Positions 6,887 to 12,345 of a DNA stretch of 12,345 nt are shown piece after piece. Under the pieces are notes generated by a model that searched no databases, was not told the DNA's origin, and was given only the letters and a program-made list of their open reading frames with translations. The stretch lies in assembly GCA_025656435.1 (NCBI GenBank), contig JAHXHT010000052.1:1-12345 (forward strand), written 5' to 3'. This stretch comes from Candidatus Thiodiazotropha sp. (ex Gloverina cf. vestifex) (GTDB lineage: Bacteria; Pseudomonadota; Gammaproteobacteria; Chromatiales; Chromatiaceae). The position numbers were made by a program, and so were the translations under genes. Position 1 is the first letter of the stretch, and each line of letters begins with the position of its first letter.

Positions 6887-7105
6887 ATGGCAAAAGAAGA
6901 TTTTATTGAAATGGAAGGGACAGTGGTTGAAACCCTGCCGAATACCATGTTCCGTGTGGAACTGGAAAACGGTCACGTGGTCACTGCCCATATCTCTGGC
7001 AAGATGCGTAAACACTATATCCGCATCCTTACCGGCGACAAGGTTACCGTGCAACTGACACCCTATGATCTGTCTAAGGGTCGCATCACCTATCGCGCAC
7101 GTTGA
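6887..7105 (+). CDS. infA: translation initiation factor IF-1
   Basis: IF-1 binds the ribosomal A site region of the 30S subunit and helps IF-2 and IF-3 during initiation. The 72-residue protein begins MAKEDFIEMEGTV and ends KGRITYRAR, and is nearly identical over its length to E. coli IF-1, a single S1/OB-fold domain (TLPNTMFRVELENGH, AHISGKMRKHYIRIL, GDKVTV). I chose the ATG at 6887 because it gives the universal MAKED start and because AGGA at 6873-6876 is correctly spaced for it. The in-frame ATG at 6878 is too close to that site. It converges with clpA, with only 8 bp between the stops. Confidence 0.97.
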   Translation: MAKEDFIEMEGTVVETLPNTMFRVELENGHVVTAHISGKMRKHYIRILTGDKVTVQLTPYDLSKGRITYRAR

Positions 7106-7113
7106 GTTTTTGC

Positions 7114-9390
7114 CTAGCTGTCCTCTGTAGTGGCGCCGGCAACCGACTCACCCATGATATCGAATTGAAGCTTGCCTTCTGAGACATCGACCCTGACAGT
7201 CCCCCCACCGATGAGCTTCCCGAAAAGCAGTTCTTCAGCCAGCGGCTTTTTGATCTCTTCCTGAATCAGGCGCGCCATGGGTCGTGCACCCATTTTCGGG
7301 TCATACCCATGTTCCGCCAGCCAGACCCTGGCTTCCGGTTCTACGATCAGGCTCACCTGCTTCTCCTGCAACTGGCCTTCCAATTCGAAGATAAATTTAT
7401 CCACTACTTTGGCGATGTGTTCCTGCGAGAGGCCCGAGAATTGGATAATGGCATCCAAACGATTCCTAAATTCCGGGGTAAACATCCGTTTTATCACCTC
7501 CATGCCATCACTGGTGTGATCCTGACTGGTGAAGCCGATGGATGAGCGGCTCATCTCCTGTGCGCCGGCATTGGTGCTCATTACGATCACCACATTGCGG
7601 AAATCTGCCTTACGGCCATTGTTATCGGTCAGGGTGCCATGATCCATCACCTGCAACAGCAGGTTGAAGACATCCGGGTGGGCTTTTTCAATCTCATCCA
7701 GCAACAGGACACAATGCGGATGCTTAGCGATCTCTTCAGTCATCAAGCCTCCCTGATCGAAACCCACATATCCGGGAGGCGCACCAATCAACCGGGATAC
7801 TGTATGCCGTTCCATGTATTCCGACATATCAAAACGAATCAATTCCATACCCAGGATACGCGCCAGTTGGCGTGTGATCTCTGTCTTGCCTACGCCTGTG
7901 GGACCAGCAAACAGAAAAGACCCTACCGGTTTCCCTTCGTTGACCAGGCCTGAGCGATTCATACGAATCGATGCGGAAAGCGCCTGGATTGCTTCATCCT
8001 GTCCGAAGACGACCAGTTTCAGATCACGGGAGAGATTGCGTAACGACTCGGTATCCGTCGTAGAGACCTTTTTCGGTGGAATACGTGCAATCTTGGCCAC
8101 GATCGATTCAATCTCTTCCACATCGATAACCTTCAATCGATCGTCTTCCGGTTGAAGCTGGACATTGGCCCCCGCTTCATCGATGACATCGATGGCCTTG
8201 TCGGGGAGATGGCGGTCGTTGATATATTTGTCTGAAAGCTCCGATGCGCTACGCAGAGCTTCCAGGGTGTACTCGATGTTGTGATGTGCCTCAAAGCGTG
8301 ATTTGAGACCATTGAGGATCTCGACCGTCTCCTCGACAGTAGGCTCTTCCACATCGATCTTCTGGAATCGGCGCGCCAGCGCGCGGTCTTTTTCAAAGAT
8401 ACCGCGAAACTCCTGATAGGTGGTGGAGCCAATACAGCGCAGTTCACCGGAGGCCAACACCGGCTTGATCAGATTGGACGCATCCATCACTCCGCCAGAG
8501 GCTGCACCGGCACCAATGATTGTGTGGATTTCATCAATGAACAGCACTACGTCCTGTTCTCGCTTCAACTGCGCCAGTACTGCCTTCAGGCGTTTTTCAA
8601 AATCACCCCGATATTTGGTGCCTGCCACCAACGTGCCCAGGTCCAACGCATAGATCGTCGCACCGGAGAGCACCTCTGGCACCTCCTGATCGACAATCTT
8701 CTTTGCCAGCCCCTCAGCGATGGCAGTCTTGCCGACACCGGCTTCACCCACCAGCAATGGGTTGTTTTTCCTGCGTCGGCAAAGGGTCTGTATGGTTCTC
8801 TCCACTTCAGGCTGTCGGCCAATTAAAGGATCGATCTTGCCCTGTTCGGCCAGTTGATTCAGGTTGGATGCATAGGTCTCTAGCGGGCTATCCTGTGCCT
8901 CCCCTTTGACATCGGCATTGAATTCGCCACCACCAACAGCATCCTGTTCGCCATCTTCGAGCTTTGAGATGCCGTGTGATATGTAGTTGACCACATCTAG
9001 TCGGCTAACTTTCTGCTGGCCAAGGAAAAATACAGCCTGGGAATCCTGTTCGTTGAAGATAGCTACCAGAACATTGGCCCCAGTCACCTCGTTCTTGCCA
9101 GATGACTGCACATGAAAAACGGCACGCTGCAGCACACGTTGAAAACCCAGTGTCGGTTGAATCTCCCTTTCATCACCATCTGGAATCAGCGGTGTTGTCT
9201 GGTCAACGAATTCCCCTACCTGCCTGCGTAATTTATCAACATCAGCACTACAGGCATGGAGTACAGCAACTGCAGCCGGGTTATCCGATAGCGCCAGCAG
9301 CAGATGATCAACCGTCATGAATTCATGATGTCTATCCTTGGCATCTTTGAACGCTTGATTCAGGGTAAATTCCAGTTCTTTATTCAACAT
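7114..9390 (-). CDS. clpA: ClpA, ATP-dependent unfoldase of the ClpAP protease
   Basis: A cytoplasmic AAA+ hexamer that unfolds substrates and threads them into ClpP. The 758 residues match the full E. coli length. Order: Clp-N domain (1-145), acidic linker, first AAA+ module with Walker A GEAGVGKT (215-222) and Walker B LFIDE (283-287), second module with Walker A GPTGVGKT (496-503) and Walker B LLLDE (562-566), arginine-rich sensor segments and the C-terminal small domain (GYDPKMGARPMARLIQ). The ClpP-docking tripeptide is IGF at 618-620, where E. coli ClpA has IGL. There is no ClpB-type middle coiled coil, which excludes ClpB. It follows clpS by 24 bp and is probably co-transcribed with it. 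A GGAG lies 10 bases before the start. Confidence 0.97.
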   Translation of the reverse strand: MLNKELEFTLNQAFKDAKDRHHEFMTVDHLLLALSDNPAAVAVLHACSADVDKLRRQVGEFVDQTTPLIPDGDEREIQPTLGFQRVLQRAVFHVQSSGKNEVTGANVLVAIFNEQDSQAVFFLGQQKVSRLDVVNYISHGISKLEDGEQDAVGGGEFNADVKGEAQDSPLETYASNLNQLAEQGKIDPLIGRQPEVERTIQTLCRRRKNNPLLVGEAGVGKTAIAEGLAKKIVDQEVPEVLSGATIYALDLGTLVAGTKYRGDFEKRLKAVLAQLKREQDVVLFIDEIHTIIGAGAASGGVMDASNLIKPVLASGELRCIGSTTYQEFRGIFEKDRALARRFQKIDVEEPTVEETVEILNGLKSRFEAHHNIEYTLEALRSASELSDKYINDRHLPDKAIDVIDEAGANVQLQPEDDRLKVIDVEEIESIVAKIARIPPKKVSTTDTESLRNLSRDLKLVVFGQDEAIQALSASIRMNRSGLVNEGKPVGSFLFAGPTGVGKTEITRQLARILGMELIRFDMSEYMERHTVSRLIGAPPGYVGFDQGGLMTEEIAKHPHCVLLLDEIEKAHPDVFNLLLQVMDHGTLTDNNGRKADFRNVVIVMSTNAGAQEMSRSSIGFTSQDHTSDGMEVIKRMFTPEFRNRLDAIIQFSGLSQEHIAKVVDKFIFELEGQLQEKQVSLIVEPEARVWLAEHGYDPKMGARPMARLIQEEIKKPLAEELLFGKLIGGGTVRVDVSEGKLQFDIMGESVAGATTEDS

Positions 9391-9414
9391 CTGATTCGGA
9401 CTCCAAGGAGACTG

Positions 9415-9735
9415 TCAGGACTCCTCCATTGTGCAAAGTAGCGGATGCTGGTTACTACGGGAGTATTCATTGACTATAGACACTTTTGTTTCGGCTATGT
9501 CTTTGGTGAAAACGCCACATACACCCACGCCCCGTGTATGGACATGCAGCATCACTCTTGTAGCCTTCTCCCTATCCATGTCAAAGAATGATTCCAATAC
9601 CTGCACCACGAATTCCATCGGGGTGAAGTCATCATTGAGGATAATGACCTTGTAGAGAGGCGGCTTTTTGAGTTTTGGCGCCGCCTCCTGTAGTGCCAAT
9701 CCGTCATCTTGTGAGGTTTGTTCTTTACTGCTCAT
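9415..9735 (-). CDS. clpS: ClpS, N-degron adaptor for ClpA
   Basis: ClpS binds proteins with bulky N-terminal residues and hands them to ClpA. The 106-residue protein keeps the substrate pocket at the same numbering as E. coli: N34, D35, D36, T38, M40 and H66. The motifs PPLYKVIILNDDFTPMEFV, CGVFTKDIAETK and HPLLCTMEES are typical, and the flexible N-terminal tail (1-24) has the expected length for engaging ClpA. No strong ribosome binding site precedes the start. It is upstream of clpA in the same direction, the normal order. Confidence 0.96.
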   Translation of the reverse strand: MSSKEQTSQDDGLALQEAAPKLKKPPLYKVIILNDDFTPMEFVVQVLESFFDMDREKATRVMLHVHTRGVGVCGVFTKDIAETKVSIVNEYSRSNQHPLLCTMEES

Positions 9736-9777
9736 ACTGTGTGATTCTAGCAGGCCTTCAACGCCTGAAAAGCGGAA

Positions 9778-9819
9778 TTATTCTCCGGAAAATATACGGG
9801 GATTACCCCGTAAGAATAA
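9778..9819 (-). repeat. compound inverted repeat upstream of clpS
   Basis: The inner stem is TACGGGG-ATTA-CCCCGTA (9795-9812), a perfect 7-bp stem with a four-base loop. The outer arms TTATTCT (9778-9784) and AGAATAA (9813-9819) are also perfect; the left side has a 10-base bulge between the two. It lies 43-84 bp before the clpS start, in the expected leader or promoter-proximal region. It could be an operator or an mRNA leader structure. Confidence 0.5.
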
Positions 9820-9871
9820 GGGATGATACTAATTGACTAATACAATACCAAGCAAACATGTCGGCTTAGTG

Positions 9872-9899
9872 TTGACCCACAACGCTACCACACTATACT
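9872..9899 (+). promoter_or_regulatory. strong sigma-70 promoter for the cold-shock gene
   Basis: TTGACC (9872-9877) and TATACT (9894-9899) are separated by 16 bp; each hexamer differs from consensus at one position. No other convincing promoter was found closer to the cold-shock gene, so transcription from about 9906 would give a leader of roughly 330 bases. Confidence 0.6.
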
Positions 9900-10234
9900 T
9901 CTCCCTACAGTGTTGACAAAGGATTCCGTTCAAGAGAGCCAAGACGCTGGTTTTTGAGGCGTTATCGTGACGCCCAACGATTATCACCAATGTAATTTTG
10001 CTTGAGTGAGTGGATGGAGTGATTTTCACTCTTAACAACAATACGTAGAAATCTGCCGTTGAGCGGACCTCGAAAGGAAATTGGCGTTTGAGGTTGCATT
10101 ACCATTATGGACTGGCTTTACCACGCGAGTCATATGGCAAGGCAAAACATTCGCACTCCCAAGGGGCTCACTCAATTCCGCTGTCTGCGACAATATCCCC
10201 CACTCCGGCAGTGGATAGCTGAGGAGTATTAGCA

Positions 10235-10447
10235 ATGGCGACTGGAGTCGTAAAGTGGTTTAACAACGCCAAGGGCTATGGTTTCGTAACACCGGAAGAT
10301 GGTGAGCAGGATGTCTTCGTACATTTCTCTTCCATCGAGATGGACGGTTACAAAACTTTGAAAGAGGGTCAAAAGGTGCAATTCGATATCAGCCAGGGTC
10401 CGAAAGGCCTGCACGCAACCAATATACAACGGGTATCGAACGAGTAG
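10235..10447 (+). CDS. cold-shock domain protein (CspA/CspD family)
   Basis: A 70-residue single OB-fold protein that binds single-stranded RNA or DNA. The two RNA-binding motifs are intact: RNP1 KGYGFV (13-18) and RNP2 VFVHF (27-31), with the aromatic W8, F9, Y15, F17, F28, H30 and F31. GAGGAG (10221-10226) is a strong ribosome binding site 8 bases before the ATG. Gene order next to clpS matches cspD of E. coli and Pseudomonas, but the length is CspA-like and lacks the longer CspD tail, so I leave the symbol open. The probable long structured leader suggests control at the mRNA level, as known for cspA. Confidence 0.93.
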   Translation: MATGVVKWFNNAKGYGFVTPEDGEQDVFVHFSSIEMDGYKTLKEGQKVQFDISQGPKGLHATNIQRVSNE

Positions 10448-10483
10448 ACACAGTCTCGGCGTTACCGTCGAGCGGTAGTATAC

Positions 10484-10512
10484 GGCCGATGATCTAAATC
10501 ATCGGCCATTTC
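10484..10512 (+). terminator. stem-loop terminator between the cold-shock gene and icd
   Basis: GGCCGATGAT (10484-10493) pairs perfectly with ATCATCGGCC (10498-10507) around CTAA, followed on the + strand by ATTTCATTTC. The T-tract is imperfect but the 10-bp GC-rich stem is strong. It lies between two convergent genes and may stop transcription from both sides. Confidence 0.75.
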
Positions 10513-10523
10513 ATTTCAATTCG

Positions 10524-11780
10524 TTACATGTGAGCTATCACGACTTGCCCGAATTCTTCAGTTCCGACCAGTACGACATTTCCCATCTGGCTGGCGAAGT
10601 CCTCTGTCACCGTGTGCGCATGTATCGCGCCCGATATGCCCTTTACGACCAGATCGGCAGCATCGCGCCACCCCATATGAAGTAACATCATCTCTGCTGA
10701 GAGCAGCAGCGATCCAGGATTTGCACGATTTTGCCCTGCAATCTTGGGGGCCGTGCCGTGCGTGGCTTCAAAAATGGCCACCTCATCAGACAGATTCGCA
10801 CCCGGCGCTATTCCTATACCACCGACCTGTGCGGCAAGCGCATCGGAAATAAAGTCACCATTGAGATTGAGCGTGGCGATGACACTGAAATCCTCGGGAT
10901 GAAGCAGAATCTCCTGTAGGAAAGCGTCAGCGATTACATCCTTAATGATGATTTCCCTGCCGGTCATTGGATTGGCTAATTTGCACCATGGGCCGCCATC
11001 CATCTCCTCAGCCTCAAACTCCTCTCTCACCAGTTCATAACCCCAGTTTTTAAAGGACCCCTCAGTAAACTTCATGATATTGCCCTTATGCACCAACGTC
11101 AGCGAATCCCTATCGTTGTCGATGGCATATTGAATGGCCCTTCGAACTAGGCGCCTGGTCCCCTCTTCCGACACCGGCTTGATGCCGATACTGGAGGTAG
11201 CGGGAAAGCGAATCTTGTCTACGTCCATTTCTTCCTGCAAAAAACGTAACACTTTCTCTGCATCTGCCGTCCCCGCCTGCCATTCAATGCCGGCGTATAT
11301 ATCCTCGGTATTTTCTCTGAAGATAACCATGTCCGTTTTCTCAGGATGCTTCAGCGGACTGGGGGTTCCACTGAAATAGCGCACAGGACGGATACAGACA
11401 TAGAGATCAAGCATCTGACGCATGGCCACGTTAAGAGAACGAATTCCACCTCCTACAGGTGTTGTCAGCGGCCCCTTGATGGAAACCGGAAACTGCTTGA
11501 GTGCCGCTATTGTCTCCTCAGGCAACCACTCACCCTCACCATAGACACGATTGGCCTTCTCACCCGCATAAATCTCCATCCAATGAATTTTCCTACGACC
11601 GGCGTAGGCTCTCTCAACAGCCGTATCGATCACCTGTTGCATAACCGGCGTGATATCTGCACCAATACCATCTCCTTCAATAAATGGAATAATCGGATTA
11701 TCAGGGACTATGGGTTTAGCATCAGCACCGACAGTGATGGCACCGCCTTCCGGCGGAATAGAGATTTTATCGGAGAACAT
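10524..11780 (-). CDS. icd: isocitrate dehydrogenase (E. coli Icd type)
   Basis: Oxidative decarboxylation of isocitrate to 2-oxoglutarate in the cytoplasmic TCA cycle. The 418 residues align with E. coli Icd throughout with an offset of +2. Substrate and metal residues are conserved: S115 (the AceK phosphorylation site S113 in E. coli), N117, R121, R131, R155, Y162, K232, D285, D309 and D313. Cofactor positions differ: E. coli K344, Y345, V351, Y391 and R395 become K346, I347, A353, E393 and S397. Loss of Y345, Y391 and R395 removes contacts to the NADP 2'-phosphate, so NADP preference is doubtful (inference). GAGG lies 11 bases before the chosen start. The gene converges with the cold-shock gene at a shared terminator. 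Confidence 0.96.
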   Translation of the reverse strand: MFSDKISIPPEGGAITVGADAKPIVPDNPIIPFIEGDGIGADITPVMQQVIDTAVERAYAGRRKIHWMEIYAGEKANRVYGEGEWLPEETIAALKQFPVSIKGPLTTPVGGGIRSLNVAMRQMLDLYVCIRPVRYFSGTPSPLKHPEKTDMVIFRENTEDIYAGIEWQAGTADAEKVLRFLQEEMDVDKIRFPATSSIGIKPVSEEGTRRLVRRAIQYAIDNDRDSLTLVHKGNIMKFTEGSFKNWGYELVREEFEAEEMDGGPWCKLANPMTGREIIIKDVIADAFLQEILLHPEDFSVIATLNLNGDFISDALAAQVGGIGIAPGANLSDEVAIFEATHGTAPKIAGQNRANPGSLLLSAEMMLLHMGWRDAADLVVKGISGAIHAHTVTEDFASQMGNVVLVGTEEFGQVVIAHM

Positions 11781-11959
11781 CGATTGAGTTACCTCGCCTG
11801 AAAAAGCTTCTAGCCTAGACTAGATTACGAAAACCCGCTTGTCTTTCTGTATTCGAATATAGTGTCTTGACTGTTGAGCCCCTGTAAAATATGGGGAAAT
11901 TACATGACATGAGCGGCTATATTAAAAAAATCAATAAAAAGGATAGGGGCTTGTCTGTT

Positions 11960-12277
11960 ATGGATAATCAGGCTGTAAAAAATACTAATATCGATACATA
12001 CACCGGTCGAGAGTTACTCGACCTACTCTATAAGAACGCACCCATCACCCTATTCTCATCGATGGCAGTGACCGTCCTCCTATTGAGTACGCTGTACGGT
12101 TCCTATGAGGAGAATCAGCTCATCCTTAGTTGGGCGCTTGCGCAGATAACAGTCAATCTTTTACGCCTGATTCTACGCAGCGTTCGAGAAAGCACACTGA
12201 TTCATGACCGCTACTCACAAGCGTGGCTGGTAATCTATACCGTTCTCGCATTCAGTGGTAATCCCCCCAAAAAATAA
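11960..12277 (+). pseudogene. N-terminal membrane region of a probable signalling protein, interrupted by an insertion sequence
   Basis: An open frame encoding hydrophobic helices (about residues 28-48, 54-74 and 87-98, counting from the Met at 11960) ends shortly after it meets foreign sequence near 12256; the last codons (GNPPKK) come from the inserted DNA. The pattern, a short soluble start followed by closely spaced helices with LLRLILRSVRE after the second, resembles the N-terminal sensor region of GGDEF/EAL or histidine kinase proteins, but the catalytic part is not in the window. I prefer the ATG at 11960, preceded by AGGGG. In-frame ATGs at 11891 and 11909 would add an AT-rich, Lys-heavy stretch that looks non-coding. 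The remainder may lie beyond the insertion. Confidence 0.55.
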
Positions 12278-12289
12278 CGGGGTTCAAAA

Positions 12290-12329
12290 GTAGAATTTTC
12301 CATTTATTATTACGAAAATGAGAATCTAC
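12290..12329 (+). promoter_or_regulatory. hairpin immediately before the transposase start
   Basis: GTAGA (12290-12294) pairs with TCTAC (12325-12329) and ATTTTC (12295-12300) with GAAAAT (12314-12319), with five extra bases on the right arm. The hairpin ends one base before the ATG and covers the place of its ribosome binding site. Such structures in insertion sequences can keep read-through transcripts from making transposase. Confidence 0.45.
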
Positions 12330-12330
12330 A

Positions 12331-12345
12331 ATGAAGAAGTCCCGC
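12331..12345 (+). CDS. probable transposase OrfA (IS3 family), first five codons
   Basis: ATG followed by codons for K, K, S, R, running off the window. MKKSR is a common start of IS3-family OrfA, the helix-turn-helix protein encoded before OrfB. The call rests on this short start and on the disrupted gene upstream. Confidence 0.5.

Larger units (their letters stand above)
9736..10234. other. divergent intergenic region between clpS and the cold-shock gene
   Basis: No credible gene. Short open frames here have no family resemblance or good ribosome binding sites. The region holds a compound hairpin upstream of clpS (9778-9819), a weak leftward promoter candidate for clpS (TTGCTT 9855-9850, TAGTAT 9830-9825, 18-bp gap), a strong rightward promoter (9872-9899), a repeated AGTGTTGAC (9868-9876 and 9909-9917), and hairpins at 9958-9974 (GGCGT/ACGCC), 10017-10031 (GAGTGA/TCACTC) and 10200-10214 (CCACT/AGTGG). 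The last ends just before the ribosome binding site of the cold-shock gene. Together these suggest a long structured leader. Confidence 0.6.
12256..12345 (+). mobile_element. left end of a probable IS3-family insertion sequence (partial)
   Basis: Sequence character changes near 12256, where a TGGTAATCCCCCC end begins; IS3-family elements usually begin TG. This is followed by an AT-rich stretch, a hairpin and, at 12331, ATG-initiated MKKSR, the usual opening of IS3-family OrfA. The other end, the target duplication and the transposase body lie outside the window, so the exact left boundary (about 12250-12262) and the family are inferred. Confidence 0.6.

Noticed and set aside
7106..7113. Terminator between infA and clpA
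   Set aside because: Only 8 bp separate the stops and no stem with a T-run is visible.
9829..10235. Two leftward frames of about 70 codons between clpS and the cold-shock gene
   Set aside because: No family resemblance, atypical composition, and they overlap the promoter and leader of the cold-shock gene.
1..12345. CRISPR arrays, tRNA or rRNA genes, prophage
   Set aside because: No regularly spaced repeats, cloverleaf-like segments, rRNA cores or phage genes were seen.

Overview
The window looks like the chromosome of a gammaproteobacterium of moderate GC content. The backbone infA - clpA - clpS - csp - icd is the order known from Pseudomonas-type Gammaproteobacteria, and the IF-1, ClpS and isocitrate dehydrogenase proteins are very close to the E. 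coli sequences as I remember them. A free-living or symbiotic respiratory (possibly sulfur-oxidising) lineage would fit, but that is a guess; no gene here fixes the genus.

Layout. Positions 1-26 may hold the first codons of a leftward gene. Positions 27-329 are an AT-rich control region with two palindromic operator-like sites spaced 21 bp apart and a strong stem-loop. Positions 330-6764 hold a tight seven-gene operon on the + strand: a TonB-dependent outer membrane receptor, a His-rich periplasmic protein with a C-terminal membrane anchor, a NapH/NosR/CcoG-type polyferredoxin membrane protein, a DsbD/CcdA-like thiol-electron transporter, then ExbB, ExbD and TonB. Four of the six junctions are ATGA stop/start overlaps. 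Next comes infA (+) with its own promoters, converging with clpA and clpS (-). A 499-bp divergent region follows, with a strong promoter far upstream of a cold-shock gene (+), then a stem-loop terminator shared with icd (-). At the right edge the N-terminal membrane region of a probable signalling protein is cut off by the left end of what looks like an IS3-family insertion sequence.

How the genes work together. The operon carries its own outer membrane gate and its own TonB-ExbB-ExbD motor, so it is a self-contained uptake unit. The unusual part is the pair of inner membrane electron carriers in the middle: an Fe-S protein and a DsbD-like protein. With a His-rich periplasmic partner, this suggests (inference) import of a metal or metal complex coupled to reduction at the inner membrane, for example copper or iron. 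The substrate cannot be read from the sequence. The clpS-clpA pair forms the N-degron adaptor and unfoldase for ClpAP. The isocitrate dehydrogenase keeps the catalytic residues but has lost several of the residues that give the E. coli enzyme its NADP preference.
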